NCBI GenBank assembly: GCA_013396655.1
Contig: WBMV01006503.1
Location: forward strand, 1,120,614-1,184,613
Direction of reading: 5' to 3'
Length of the DNA: 64,000 nt
Source of the DNA: Campylorhamphus procurvoides
Lineage: Eukaryota; Chordata; Aves; Passeriformes; Dendrocolaptidae
Part shown: piece after piece, positions 1 to 13,600 of the stretch
Numbering within the stretch: the stretch's first letter is position 1
How the letters are laid out: each line of letters begins with the position of its first letter
The notes under the pieces: model-generated
Seen by the model: only the letters and a program-made list of their open reading frames with translations
What the model was told of the DNA's origin: nothing
The model's database searches: none
Made by a program: the position numbers and the translations under genes

Positions 1-482
1 AAGAAATAATTATGTTCTAAATAATACTACAGAAAATTTTGATAGAGAACTGTGAGTTTGAGTATTAAGTCTACATCTTTTGTTTGATTGTTTTTTCGTA
101 ACATATTTGACTTCTGTTATCAGATCAATGGCTTATACCATTTTTTCACACACTGGAAACCTGGTGCAGAAACGTTATTGTACATGCAGTGAGATCAGGG
201 AATCCTAGTTCAGGTGCTATTGTTAGATGAACTTCCACTGAGTGTGGTTATTGCTTTGTTTCATTTCCTAGGTTCTTTGGAGAATAAGTCTTGTCAATAT
301 GTCTTTGAATCCTTGGGCAGAAGCTATTGCAGATTTTTAGAATGCTCTTTCATGTGTTGGCTTACCAGGTACACCTGAACTATAAGAAGAATGGACTGTA
401 GATGCCACATTTTATGCTAGTCTTGCATTTGTTACCTATCCGGTTCTCCTGCATGTCTCCCAAGAAGGATACCAACTGTAAT

Positions 483-507
483 GATCTCCTACCAACTGTA
501 GGAGATC
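483..507. repeat. Perfect 9-bp inverted repeat, 7-nt loop
   Basis: GATCTCCTA at 483-491 and TAGGAGATC at 499-507 are exact reverse complements separated by CCAACTG. The pair would form a short stem-loop in either strand's RNA. It lies in an intron with no other sign of function and may be chance. Confidence 0.6.
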
Positions 508-803
508 TGAAATCCTTGCATGTTTTGTGTAAAAATAGTGAAAATTGTGAGAGTAGAAATGGGCAAGAAGGAAAATGGATAGGAAGGAGTTGAGTATCAC
601 TGATGGTGTAAGCAACTTGATGTCTGAAGTTCTGTAAAGGCTTAGCATTTTACTTTCATATTCTCTGACTGTGGTGTTTTAGTTTCCCGTGTTCAAGCAA
701 AGAGAGCAGATCATGTCAGAGGTTTGCCTGAAACTGAAGGGGACCTCAAGTCCCCTTTTTTTCTGTCCTTGGGACTATGGCAGGTACTTTCTGGCTTTGT
801 AAG

Positions 804-924
804 GATGCCTGTGAGGTTCTTGATAGATCCTTAATGGTACAAGTGGCTTAAAAGCTTGCACTCCCAGCTGCTTTTTTCCTGCTTCTGCACAGTTCCCTCA
901 GTTGTATTTGTAGTTGTTTACATG
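804..924 (+). repeat. Diverged direct repeat, left copy, abutting LTR
   Basis: About 120 bp starting GATGCCTGTGAGGTTCTTGA and ending GTTTACATG. It aligns along its whole length, with substitutions and small indels, to 1492-1615. The LTR at about 932-1475 lies exactly between the two copies. The repeat is far too long to be a target-site duplication. It could be an old tandem duplication or part of an unrecognised repeat family. Confidence 0.7.
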
Positions 925-931
925 TTGTCTG

Positions 932-1475
932 TGTTCCAGCTGGGATAGTTAATTTTCTTCCTGGTAGCTGGTACAGTACTGTTCTTTGGATTTAGAATGA
1001 GAATAATATGGATAAGGTGCTGAAGGTTTAGTTGTTGCTGAGCAGTGCTCACCCTCAGTCAAGCACTTTCCAGTTTCCTGTGCTCTGCCAGTGTGGAGCT
1101 ATACAAGAAGCTTGGAGAGAGCATAGCCAGGGCGGCTGATCCAAACTGGGCAAAGGGGTGTTCCCTAGCATAGAACATCACACCTAGAATGTAAACTGGG
1201 GGCAGCTGGCCAGGAGGGGCCAGTCACTGCTGGGGGGTGAGCTGGGCATTGGTCAAGTGGTGGTGAGCATTTGTATTGTGCATTGGTTGTTCCTCTTGGA
1301 TTTTATTTTACTCTTCTTGTTGTCTCCCTTTTCATTGCCATTATTATTATTATTATAATATGATTATTAAATTTTATTTCAGTTTAGTTATTAAATTGCT
1401 CTTAACCCATGAGTTTTATTGTGTTTTTCTTTTTTTTTTTCTTCTAATTCTCTTTTCCATCTGACTGGCAGGGGG
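932..1475 (+). mobile_element. Solo LTR of an avian endogenous retrovirus
   Basis: The sequence begins TGTTCCAGCTGGGATAGTTA and carries the order of landmarks I know from a common neoavian LTR family: a 'CTGGTAGCTGGTACAG' block, 'GCTCTGCCAGTG', a decayed TATA region near 1188 (GTAAACTGGGGGC), an ATT-rich tract at about 1340-1380, ATTAAA at 1390-1395 and 'AACCCATGAGTTTTATT' after it. It is in the sense orientation relative to BTBD7. No internal gag, pol or env sequence accompanies it, so it is a solo LTR left by recombination. The 3' boundary is degraded and approximate. Family name is not certain; a zebra-finch ERVL-type LTR is my best guess. Confidence 0.8.
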
Positions 1476-1491
1476 AATCTACAACAACAGG

Positions 1492-1615
1492 GGTGCCTTT
1501 GAGGTTTTTGATAGATGCTTAGTGCCAAAATTTGCTTTAACACCTTCAGTCCACAGCTGCTTTTTCTTAGTTTCTGTGCAGTCCCCTCAGCTGTGTTGGT
1601 AAGAGTGTTTACATG
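1492..1615 (+). repeat. Diverged direct repeat, right copy, abutting LTR
   Basis: Begins GTGCCTTTGAGGTTTTTGA and ends GTTTACATG, matching 804-924 in order and length. Between the LTR end and this copy is a short spacer of roughly 16 bp. The two copies differ at many positions, so the duplication, if it is one, is old. Confidence 0.7.
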
Positions 1616-4600
1616 GCTTCACTCAGAAACATTGCAGGAAATTAATCAGTCTGAAAAATAAACCACTAAAGCACAAAATAACTTCATATCAGGTCCCTCA
1701 TCTGGGTCATTACATTGCTGTGGAAAGTCTGTTTGCTAGCACAGCGTAGGGGCAAGGTCAGGGAGGTAAAGGGGTTCAGGAGGTGGAACTGCATTGCCTG
1801 AAATGTGTTGGATTCAAGTACATGCATAACTATATACTTAGTTAAATTTAAATCTGCTTTGTTTGCTCCACTGGTGTTCAAATTTACACCAAATATTACT
1901 GAATGTGTACTTTAACACACTGGTGGCTTTGCAGACGTGTTCAGCCTGTTGGGGATTTTCTATAATCAGTGGGTTTAAACTGGTTATTTAAATGTTTGAG
2001 TGTTAAAACATGCAAGAAAAGAATCAACAGCAAAAACTGATTAAGAAGAAGAAACTTTCAATGAAGTGTGGAGGTGTACTGTTTGAGGGCAACATCTTTC
2101 AAAATCAGTTTCTCTGTTTCAGAATTATTTTCTAGAAGTCTTGTTTTTTGAACTTGATATTCTAATGCAAGCTGTTATCTGTATAAATGTAAACCCTATT
2201 TGATCTTTGTACTCAAGTTTCGTCTGAATTCAGTTGTCATACTATATGTTGTGCATGGCACTCAAACATCATTGTATGTTCAATTCTTTCTGTATTAGAC
2301 TGGATTTTTTGTACTCATCTTTGCTTTTCTTACGTATCATTTTCTGTTTCCAGTCCTCTATAGTAGATCGTAAAGGGTAGAACTTAACTTTTTTGAATGT
2401 CTTCTAAAGAATTTCTTTCTAGTGCTGCCTTTATTGTGATTCCCCATATAGTTAAAGAACCTTTTTATTTCTACTTTGTCCTTTTTTAAACAGTATTATT
2501 TCAGTATGGTAACTTGCAGCTTTTAAGATAAATCTTTTTCCTAGCATCGCTCCAGATCGTCAGTGTTACCTAGTGGGAAGTGCTTTAGAGAACTCAAGCT
2601 AGTTAATGGTGTGCAAGATTCCTCTAATTTGGAAACCTTGTCCAAGATCTGTTAAAAGTCAGGTTCAGGATAACTGTCAGGATATTTTACACTTCCGCTG
2701 ATGGTAACAATGACAACTCAAATGAGTCGAACAGCAGTGTAATAAATGACTGCTGCTTGGTCTTTTAGTTGGGCTTAGTTATTTTGTGACCCAGTAGTTG
2801 CAGAAGCTCTGTGTGATCAGTATTGCTGTGTGCTTGCATGTGTGTTTGGGCCATATAGTCCATCACTAAGATTTTAATCAAGGTTTTGGATTCAAAGAGC
2901 AGGAATACCAGTGTCTGGTGAAGGCATCCAACATTAATAAAATTATACCTATTTATATGCAAATTGAAGTATTTCTTGAGTGACCAGATAGACCCTGTTG
3001 TGTTAGTGAGAAATTGAAGTGCTGCTTTGCTTGTTATCTGCTAGCCCAGTGAAGTATATAAATCACTTCTGTAATGGGTAGGTTATTCTAATTGCTTTAA
3101 AAATAATCAGTATGAGCGACAAAAGTTCCTTTTCATACATTTTTTTTTTCCTCTGACCCCAATTTTGGAAATGCTGCATGAGAGCTGATTAAAAGGCATT
3201 CTAACATAACAATACAGTCAGAATGCAACCAGACAGTATCTTGTGGACTGGTGCTCCCTTATTCTTTGATCCCTTTTGATCTTCTGCTCTTTGTTCTTAT
3301 GATGACTCTTGATCTAAAGGTGGTGGGGAGGTTGTTTGGCTGTTGGAACTGAGGAACTGGATCTGCTGTGTATTTGATGATTTTTGACTTTTTCTAGGAA
3401 AATGTCTTTATTTAAAGCCTTCCTGCTGCTGTCATAATTATAGTGCCCATCCACATAAATTTTGTAATGTTTAAGATGAGGTGCTGAAGTACTTTCTTAC
3501 ATATGGGGGCATTTAGATGTTTACTCTAATGTACCCAGATGTCTGTTTCTTAAAACACATGAAAGGTTAACAGTTGCTGAAGCTGCTTGTGATACTTAGC
3601 TGAATGACCAGAAGATTTCATCTTGAAGGAAGGAGCGTATGCATATACACAGCGGTATTTTGTATTATCCATTTAAAAAAACCCCAACGAATCACAGACT
3701 AATCAAGCATGGCAATAAAGGCTGATATTCTGTACCTTGGCTCGTGCTCTACTGGGCATCTCAGTTTCAGTTATCTCGAGAGATGAATTCATATAAAATG
3801 TCTATAATGCAGGAAGGTAATGTTAATAGGTTCTTGGATTTCTTTAAAGTCATTCTAGTTGTGACTGCAGCTGCCTGAAATACACTGAACTGCTTATGCT
3901 GACATTTTATGTTGAAAATACCTTTGTCAGTCTGTAATGAGGTACTTCTAAGAAGTTTTTGAAATTGGTTATTTATTATGCTTCAGAGACTAGCAAGGTA
4001 GAAGAATGCTGAGTTGACAAAATGCACACTGTTATTCAGTGTGGTGATGGCCTTGGTAATGATCTAAACTGTGTCAGTACTTTTCTGCTCCTGAGAGGCA
4101 ATAGTTGTTACTGGTGAGCTGGATGTAAGCACCCAAACTTCTACAAAGGAATGTGTGTAACAGCAATCAGGGGCTGCTGCTCAGTCCCTGTGAGTCTCCC
4201 CACCCTCCCAATGTATCAAGTGTCTCCATCACCTCTGCAGTTTATTTTCATGAGTGATTTAGAGTATTAGCTTATGTAAATTTTGGATAAAAATGTGTGT
4301 TTACTGCCTCAAATTCTCAAATCCCAGCTTGGCTGACTTTTCTCGTTTGGGGATTTTTTTGGGTGGTTTTTTATTATTTTTTTTTAATAGCCAAAGATAA
4401 TATTTAATAAATTAGTTTAGATTTGTGGGGGTTGTTTGTTGGTTTGGTGTTTTCTGGGTTTTTTTAATAAAAAGATATATTCTTTTGGGCAGAAAGTACC
4501 TCTTTTTTATTTGGTCATTAAAATCTCTGTAGGGTTTAGGCCTTCTCTAAGCATTTCTGGAAAATGTACATTTGGGCTAGAAATGCCAAAATACCCTTGT

Positions 4601-7600
4601 AACATCGTAGGGTTCTCATACAGTGTAGATTACCTTGTCTAATAGTGTTTTGTAGTTTTAGGCACAAACCTGAAGACTTGGTAAGCACTGGTAAAGTGAC
4701 TCATGTATTTCTGTCCTCAGTCAAAACTGCTTGTCTTTAATTGCATTTAACCACAATCTTTGATGCTATAGCCTGGACATTTACTACTTGAAGTTAGTTT
4801 TCAAGCTTAAGTTACAAGGCTACTGAAAATGTTGCAATCAGAAGTATAATCTTAAAACAAACTTTGCAAAATATCTGTTCATACAACTTGGGGCTTTTCC
4901 ACTCTAAGTAAAATAAAATTTGTCTTGTCTTGCTCTAAGTTTCTCAAGACATTTGAGTTTTTCTGCTGCGAATATCTCAAGTAATTTTGTTACTGCGTAA
5001 TTTCTCAGTTAATTACTTACTCAAAATTTCCCATTCAAATTAACAGATTTATGCCAATCTAGATATTTCCCCACCATTGTCTTAGGCATCTACTTTCCTT
5101 CTCCTTCTTCCCATCTCCCCTCATTCAGTTTTTAGCTATTAACTTACTTTTTCTGAAGAATTAAATTGGAAAATGCCACATTTTATGTCTGGGTTTCAGC
5201 TGTATCAAAGCCCAACTGTATTAGGGCACTAGCAACCTTCAGCAGTAATCAGGGTGCTTTTATTTAAACATCCTTTGAATCTGGAGTTTCATCCTTGTTT
5301 TAAGTTTGGAAGGAAATGGAACTTGCCCTTTTTTCTGCACATTTACAAGATTAACTTGTTTCTTTGTTAAAATGAACGTTTTATTTTTGTCAGTCTGAAA
5401 ACTGATCTGAAAACGGATCCAGCTAAAAGCTGTTCCAATTCATGGAGTGTGAATGTAGAGTTAAGTGGGAATAGTCGTCTATGTAGAGAGGGAAGTAAGA
5501 TTGCCCTCCCAAAAAGCGAAGTTTTGTTGGGTTGTTTTTTTCCTATATATTGACAAACCTCTCAAAGAATGGAAGACGCAAAGGAGGTTTGAGAAGTACA
5601 GTGCAGGCTAGCAAAGTATTCCCTTCCTGCATTTTGCCCCTGCTTTGAACGTGAAGGAATAGTAGTATCAAGGACAGTTGTGGGTAAGAGAGAAAGATAA
5701 ACAAAATTTGGTCTAAAATTACATTAGGAGCAATGGGTTGATTGCCTTAATGGAGTATCTCCTCTAATTAGTGCAGTACAACAGACCTTTTAGAAGGAAA
5801 GCAAACTTTTGTTTGATTTCTTTGAAAAAGCTTTTTTTCAATGTCATGGGACAACTGAAAAGCTTCAGATCTTATGGGGGGAGAAGGAAGAGTTAAGGCA
5901 TCAACAGTCTGCTCAAAGGACAGATTTGCTTAGCAAATAGTTTGAAAACTAACCCTTTAGCTCTGCGAACTGTGCAGCGTTTAAAAGTCTGTGTACGTGA
6001 GGTATGCGTAGAGACTGCTGAATTAATCAAATTAAATGTGTACATGATTGGTGCCTCTCTTTCCAGAAGCAGCATGTTATGTCAACATGTGTGATACTCT
6101 TTTGGCTGTTCTGTAAAACTTGCGTGTTCATGTTACAGGACAAAAAAGAAAGCTTTGGAAATGCAGAGAGAGCTTGTTGCAGGAAATCTGGAAGACATAA
6201 CTTCCTTTTCTTGCCAAGGGGAAAATGTAAACAAAGCTCCAACTTAATTGTAGGCTAAGTCTGGTTTTCTGACTAAGCCTTTCCTTCCTTAATTGATTGT
6301 TTTTATCATTGAGAAAGTATATTTTCTGTTTCATTTGAAATGACTTTCTGTACTTCTGGGCAGGACACACCTCAGAGTTTGGGTGCACTTAGCTCTCCCA
6401 ACTAAGCTGGGAGAGTCTCTCACTACACTTGTGTGGAATCTTAAGTGTGGGTATTAATGAACATAACTATTGAAGCTGAAGTTACTGGTGTAACTTTTGA
6501 GGGTTCTGATAGTTTGTTGAAGTATCTGAAGTTTACTTGAGGGGAGGCATTGCAATACTAGTGTATTTTGCTACTGTACATGCTCTCATGTGCATATACT
6601 GAAATATCAGTCTTCAAAATGTGTTAAATCTTTCAAGTGTATGTCATAGAAGGATTTCTTGGTGTCACATGCTGTGGTATAAATGTTAGTTGATGAAGTC
6701 TGTGACTCTTAAAATTTTCTGCTGAAGTTAATGAATTTAAACCGATCTTATAGAAGAGGCCAGTCAAAGTAGAAATCTTTCAAATGTGCAAGCTTTAAAG
6801 TAACTGTTAAAATCTTATATACAGATATAATTTATTTATATGAATAGGTATAAGATCATTGTGCTAGTTGTTGGGCATTTTGTTTAAAAGTATCTAAATA
6901 CAAAGGAAATGGTGTGTGGCTTTGACCAGAAATTGATTCAGACCTGCTCAGGGAGGCAGCAGCCCATAACCAGTTTACAAGCTCTTGAATAAGTCAATTG
7001 TTGTACAAACACCATGTGCAATGAATTCTACAATTTGATTTTGTATTGCTGCCTACTTCAGTGAGCAGAATAGTCTTGGGAGTGAGTGTGGGTGTTAGGA
7101 GACGAGGGAAAAAGGTGAGTGTCAACATTGAAACTGGAGCCTCAGAAATAGTGCCTGCAAAGGAGGACTGTACTGATGTGCCTGGGGCCAGACCAGGGTG
7201 ACTTGTTGAGACTGGGCCCAAGCTCGGAGAGAACAAAAAGGATGACTACAAGGGTATAGTTCTGTGGAGCTGTGAGGAGGTTTAATAGGAAAAGTCTGCT
7301 CTCTTCATATTGACAGCTGTATGTTCCTGCTCCAGTTGTAGCTGCCTGTCAGACCAACCTGCAAGAACTCCCTTTCCCTGTCTGTTACCTGTCACCCCCT
7401 CCAGCAGTGGGGTGATGGATCCACCATTGGAAATTACTTGTTCTATGATCATATAATCTCTGTTTGTAGTGGGAGGGGATGCAAGAAAACTTCTTGGCTG
7501 GATGGAACAGCAGAGTGAATAGAGTTCCCTGTTAGTTTGACTGCAGTGGTAGAGTCAGATCACCGTGATGTACCTGTGAAGAGCTGACAGGCAGCAAGTC

Positions 7601-10600
7601 CTGCATGCGCAGTTAACTTCTCCCCATCAGGGGAGGACTTCACTAGATTGAAGGCAATATATTAAAATACACATAGGCCTGGCTTTCTATTTTTTCCCTA
7701 TATGACTAATACCTAGATGTATATATTCTGGCAGTGCAAATTTAAAGTCTTCCAAGTATTCAAAAAAGCACCAACCCTCTTGCACCTCTTTGGTAGTGGT
7801 GGCTGCTGCCTGAAGGGTTGTTAGCCAAGGCCTAGTTGAAGGGAGGAACAAACTGCAGAAATACAGAGCGAAATAAGTACAGGCCAAAGAAGCAGCTGTC
7901 AGCTAGCTAGATACAGTGAACACTGCCATGGTGAATCCTAGTAGCAGTTACCGCTGTCTCGATGGCCTTTTTCTGCTAAGACTGCCCTTGCTTTGCTGAT
8001 GATTTTTCCTACTGTTAATTTTTTTAAGAGCTATGTAGAAGAAACAGTGTATTGCAAGAGTGGTCTTATAGCTGCCCACTTACATTAAGATGTTTACATT
8101 GAAAGTGGCTGAATGAAGATAGATACAGTGTTGTACTTGAGGGAAGCGCCTGTTGCAGCCACACCAAAGGATCAGCTGAAAACAAAACATGGTGCAGTTA
8201 GGACTTATGTGACTTCCCAAACATCTGCTACAATGAAAGGGGACAACTCTACTGTACGAAGGAGTGTATGTGACTGGGAATGTTCATTTTTTGAAGACTA
8301 CCATCTGAGTATTAGTCAAACTTCACGTTCCGTTTGATTGTGGAGAGCAAGTGACCTTTTCTTACTGCTCTTTCTCCTTTGGTGACATCCTTTGGATTCC
8401 TTGAGTCATTTCGTAAACTGGTGCAGAGAGCTAACTACGCTAGAGAGAAAAAGTGCCAGAGAAGAGAATACCCTTGTTTCGTTGCTGACACGATGTGGAG
8501 GAGCTTTGGGATGATGGTGGTAGTAGCTGTGGTGAGCGCTGTGCATAGAACCACAGTGTTGGTGAACCAACTTGGTTTTGTGTACACCAAATAAAGCATT
8601 TTGATTCCAGACTGGAACTGTGTTTTGGTTGGATCCAAGACTTGCCATGGCATGTGACTTATTGTCGAAAGTATTTGAACTGTAGCTGTAATGAGTCAGT
8701 TTTATATCTGTGACTTAATGTTTTCTTGAATGAGGAAAATTGGTGTTTCTTTAGTAGAATTCCTGATGTGTCTTATGAAATAACTGTACTAGGTTGTATT
8801 TTGAGTTCTTTACCATGCCTTTCTATGTTCCACCTTCCAGTTTTTGTACTGTAAATAGGTGAACTTATTCGTGTTAAATGTGTAAGAAATGATGCTGGCA
8901 ACCAATACTTCAAACTTTTGTTATATCAAAGAGGAAAGGCCAGATATGTGAAATGTGCTGTTGTGTGATGGCAGAAGGATCCGTGGAGAGAATGGTGTAC
9001 AGGACAAAAAGAATAGTGCTGTATTAAGGCATGGAGTGTAAAGAAAATTGTTTTGAATATACGTCAATATCAGTAATAGCTTTTTTTAGCCACAGGCAGA
9101 GGTCTTCAGTTGAAGTCAATGAGATGTGAATTGTTCCACTGTGTATTGTTGTCAAGCATCTTGGAAGCTTGTGCATAAAGGAAGAAGGTTGTATAGAAGC
9201 ACTGTAGTAATGATGAATGATGTTCCAAGTGATAGAAATACCACAAGATGATGTTACTGATACAATGGCTGTCTGGCAGGAGGATTGCAGCCAAATTAAG
9301 ATAGAGATGATTTTTAAACTGATTTATTAATAGAGGTCACCAATATGGGAAGACTGATCAGTGTGTGGGTCCAAGACATTTTAGTCTGCTTTGATGTTGG
9401 GATGTTGGAGCTGTTGTTGTGAAAACCTCAAGCAGCAGCATCACCAGAGATGACTAAGACTGTGGAAATTAATAAGAGAACTAAAGCTGAGTGGTCAAAA
9501 TGATGCTTCTTTGAAGATAAATGGAAAATAATAAGTCATAAGATAGAATGGGTGCTGCTTGCTTGCTTATGTAGGTACAGGGCACAGTGTCTCGGATTGT
9601 TTCATTAGTAACTAAGGTACTCTCAGAGGAAGCATGTTCTGAGAGGAAGTGTGGTGAATGTAACTGCAGTGAATTTACAAGCACTGTTGTGTACAGGAAG
9701 CTCCTGCATCCTCATTCAGAGTAAATGGCTTTCTGTGAAATAATTGAGCCTGGAGAAAAGGGAAAATGTCTGCAGTACAAGGAAACTGTAGAGTGTATGG
9801 ATCTTCTGTATGGTTGGACTTTGAGCCAAGATTTCCTCATCTTAGTAGACTTGGTAATTGAAAACAGCACGTCATGTTGTGGTTGGGTCACAGCTTGAGC
9901 AAGAGGAGAAATTCCCTTTCTTAATGAGACAGGGATTTTTGGGGGGCACTCTCAGACTAAATAGAATAAAATCCCATGAGTGGGGAACACTGCAGAGAAG
10001 AAAGTCTGCCTGCCCTGCTCCATACGAAGCACCAAACTTGTTGACAGATAAGGGGTATTTGAATAGGGAACCCATGAAATAAGCTGTAGAAAAGTGGGAC
10101 AGCTTGATGTAGAAAGTTACTTTTACTTCACTTCTGACTTTTGCATGGTGGAAAAGGAGAAGATGAGTGATGATACTGCTGCAATAAAAGACAGGCAGTG
10201 TCTGGAGACACACGGAGGAGGGCAGTGGTCTTACCAGACTGCTATTTGACCCCAGTATCTGAAGCTGAATTTAGCTGAAATTTTCCCGAGTTAGGTCAAC
10301 GCCTGATGAGACAATCAAGTGTTGGCTTGAACTTTGATAGAAAAAAAACACACTAATTTAAGAAGAGGTCTGACCCTTTTTTTTTTTATGTACTTCTTGT
10401 GTAATTTGGAGGTTCTTTTTTCTGTCTTAACCAACTGATGTGTTCACATATATACATCAAAGAGTATTGGCTGTTCTTAAAGAACAAAAGTGTGTGAGTG
10501 ATTTTCACTCAGAAGAGACCTTTTGAAACACATTTATACTTCGCAAAATGTACCATAGTATGTCAGACTCTGTTGCAATTATTCTAGATTGGCTAAAATT

Positions 10601-13600
10601 AATTATCCTCGTTTCCCTGTAAAAGGACCTGCTCATACCTAACTACTCTGTTCAGTAATATTGATAAAGAATTGGTGGATAGAGTTTCTCTGATTTTTCT
10701 TACAAAGTGGATTTAATGACGTTTTGTGTCTAAATCAGATAATGTTCCTTTCAAGTTAACTTGTGACAAATGGAAAGTCATTGAAGAATATGTGCTGTCA
10801 TTTTACTTCAAGAGAATCATAGAGGGCAGTGAATGAGTTCTTGCTAATTTGGCTGGAAAGAAGTGTTTTGAATTCATCTTCAGGAACATTAGATATGTCT
10901 TTGATGTGAATATTATCATAATAGGCTTTAGTAAAGTAGTGTGTTTTTACAACCAGCTGGAAGGATCACTGATGTACAAAGATCAAAATTTGTTTGCCAC
11001 TGTGTAAAAATATTTAAGTTTCTGAGGAGGAACTGCCTATTCTGTGCAGGATTGTACCGCTGAAATTCAGTTAGTCTGTGTGTGCTTTGTGTGTTTGGAT
11101 TTTTTAGGTGCTGGAACATTTTTGTATTTAGAGGATTATAAATATATTGTTGTCCCATGCCTCCACGCTGCTGTGTTAGTGATTTGAGCCGTCACTCCCT
11201 ATTGATGACATTTTTTAATTACTTCTAGAATGTGATGTGTTCAGTCATACCATGAAATGCTTTGCTGATCACCAGAAATCCTACTTCGAACACTATTTGC
11301 AAAGGGAGTATGGGAAAGAAGTTTTTCTCCTGTATGTTCTGTGTTTTTTCAAGTGATGTAATGCTTTTTACTGTTTTCACTTTCTGAAGTGTACTTGTCT
11401 TCAAGACTACATGCGTTTGTGTGCTGTCTGAGTGTAGTTCTTTTAACTTTCACTCTGATTGCTCAGAGAATATGTTGAAAATCAGTATTGGCTCTTTGTT
11501 GGTGGGTTTCCCCCCTTGAAACTCAGTCCTATGAATCTCAACCAACCTCAAAATTGAAAGCCCCGACTGCTGTTGTGGTTTTGCCGCGTCTATTTTGAAA
11601 GAACTTGTTAATGGAGAAGTATATACTTTATGAAAGAGAAAGTGCTGTAAATTTCACGCTTAACTTTAAGAAAGGGTTCTTTGTGATAGCTGGAACACAT
11701 GATTCTTGGCAAAGCACTAACGCAGTCACTTTTGTAATCTTGTTTTATCTGCTTTTTCTTGCCCTCTTGAGCCTGTAACTGCTGATGTGGCTTACGTTCA
11801 GGTATTTTGCTTACTGGATTTTCTTTCTTTCCAATGCAGTAAATCATGAAATAATACAGATTCATTAGCCCAAGTCATGAAGAACATTATTCATTCCTTG
11901 TTTTTTGTGCAGAACTAATCCAAACCAGAACCTTTCAGCTGTATCAGCTGCATCTTACTATTGTATTATCCAGTTAATTTTGAATGATAAGGGTTGATCA
12001 CTTGACTGGATTCTAAAAAGGAGTCAGAATAGGCTTTGCATGGATTTTCATGTGTCAGACTGTATAATCAGCTGATCCTTCAGAATTTCAGTTGTTTCCT
12101 TTGGACAATGAATTACACAGTTTCTGCTAGATACACTTTCTCATGTTCATTCAGTCCTTTAGTGTTTGCTCTTCCCAGATCAGAGGCTCTGGTGTCTGCA
12201 CAGTCTGAGTATGCCAGTACCTCTCTTGAGTGCCTCATTCATGGAAAAAGAGGAGGGTCAGGACAGGTAGTACTCAGTTCTTGTCAGCTCTTCCTTGGAG
12301 AACCACTTTCCAGTAGCATAGTAAGAAAATGAGGTAGATAGTAAATGCACAATCTGAACAAACAGTTGGCACTGCAGCCACAAGCAACTTTGTCTTCATT
12401 TGTAAGTGTTTGGTCCTTTCAATGTTCCTGGCTTGTAATTGCAGCAGTGATACTGTGTAACAACTGGCATTGTCACTGCTGACTTTGGAGACTCCTCAGT
12501 GCTGGGGAACTGTGGAACGATCTGAGCATGGCGATGGTTCCTGAATCCCCTTGTGCTGGCTCAGGGCTCTGCTGGAAGCAAGATCAGGATGTGAAGGAAA
12601 GCTGGTGGGATGTACCTTGGGGATGATAGAAGGGGTCCGCTCTCACAAGTTCTTTCTCTGTTAGTTATTGATCTATCTAATTAAGTAGAAATAGACTTGT
12701 CCTTGCTAAAATTTAGTTGATGTGCTTCCTTACTGGGGGTGGCACTCTGGTTTGGTTTTTTTGTTTGTTTGGTTTTTTTAAAACACACATACATCTCCCC
12801 ACAGCCCCAGCCCCAATGTACCAGTTTATTCCTGAATCTGGTCATCTCATCTTGCATTAGTTTTACTTCCCTGTTACTTGAAAGGAATTGTTGGGGCAAA
12901 ATAGAATAGTATTTTTGGTCTAGATGAAAATCTAAGCCGATGTGAATAAAGTATGCTTGTGATGCTTGTATTGCCATTTACTCAGTAAATTTAAAATGTA
13001 TTAAGTAAAATGAAAACCTGAAATACCATGTTGGTACAAGTATATGCATGTACTTGATATAATTTCATACTTTGGTTTTAGTATTATGCTATTTCATAAT
13101 CCTATGGCAGCAACTCCAAAAGAAATACAAAAAGGTTTTAAAATTTTACAGGGGAAAAGCCAAATGGTTTTGGTTGTAAAACATGTTGTAGCACTCCCCA
13201 CCTTGACCCTTATATTAATTGGATTCCAGTGGACTACAGGAAACTTTATGAAATGTTTATATTGGGTGATGACTATAAACAAAGTGTCGCTATAACCCAG
13301 AGTCCTTTCTGTACACAGACTTTTTGTTAAATCAGAATTCCCAATCCAGGAATTCCTGGCTATCAGCCCAGATACCTCAGATGCAAGTCTTCTTAGGTTC
13401 TTAGGATTTTATGTTCAATGTGACAAGTATTGAGAAGACTGAGAAAGTTACTTCAGGTACTGAAACTTTTAACTAGATTTGTGTTTATTTTAAATTCTAT
13501 TCTGAGTATCAATGTAATCTGAAAGTCACTTCTGGGCTTTTTGGGATTTGCGATGGTAATTTTAGCTTCTAAAGCTTCCTAGTTTCATATAACACACTTC

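Noticed and set aside
1340..1380. ATT-rich run as an independent microsatellite
   Set aside because: It is a normal internal part of the LTR family annotated at 932-1475.
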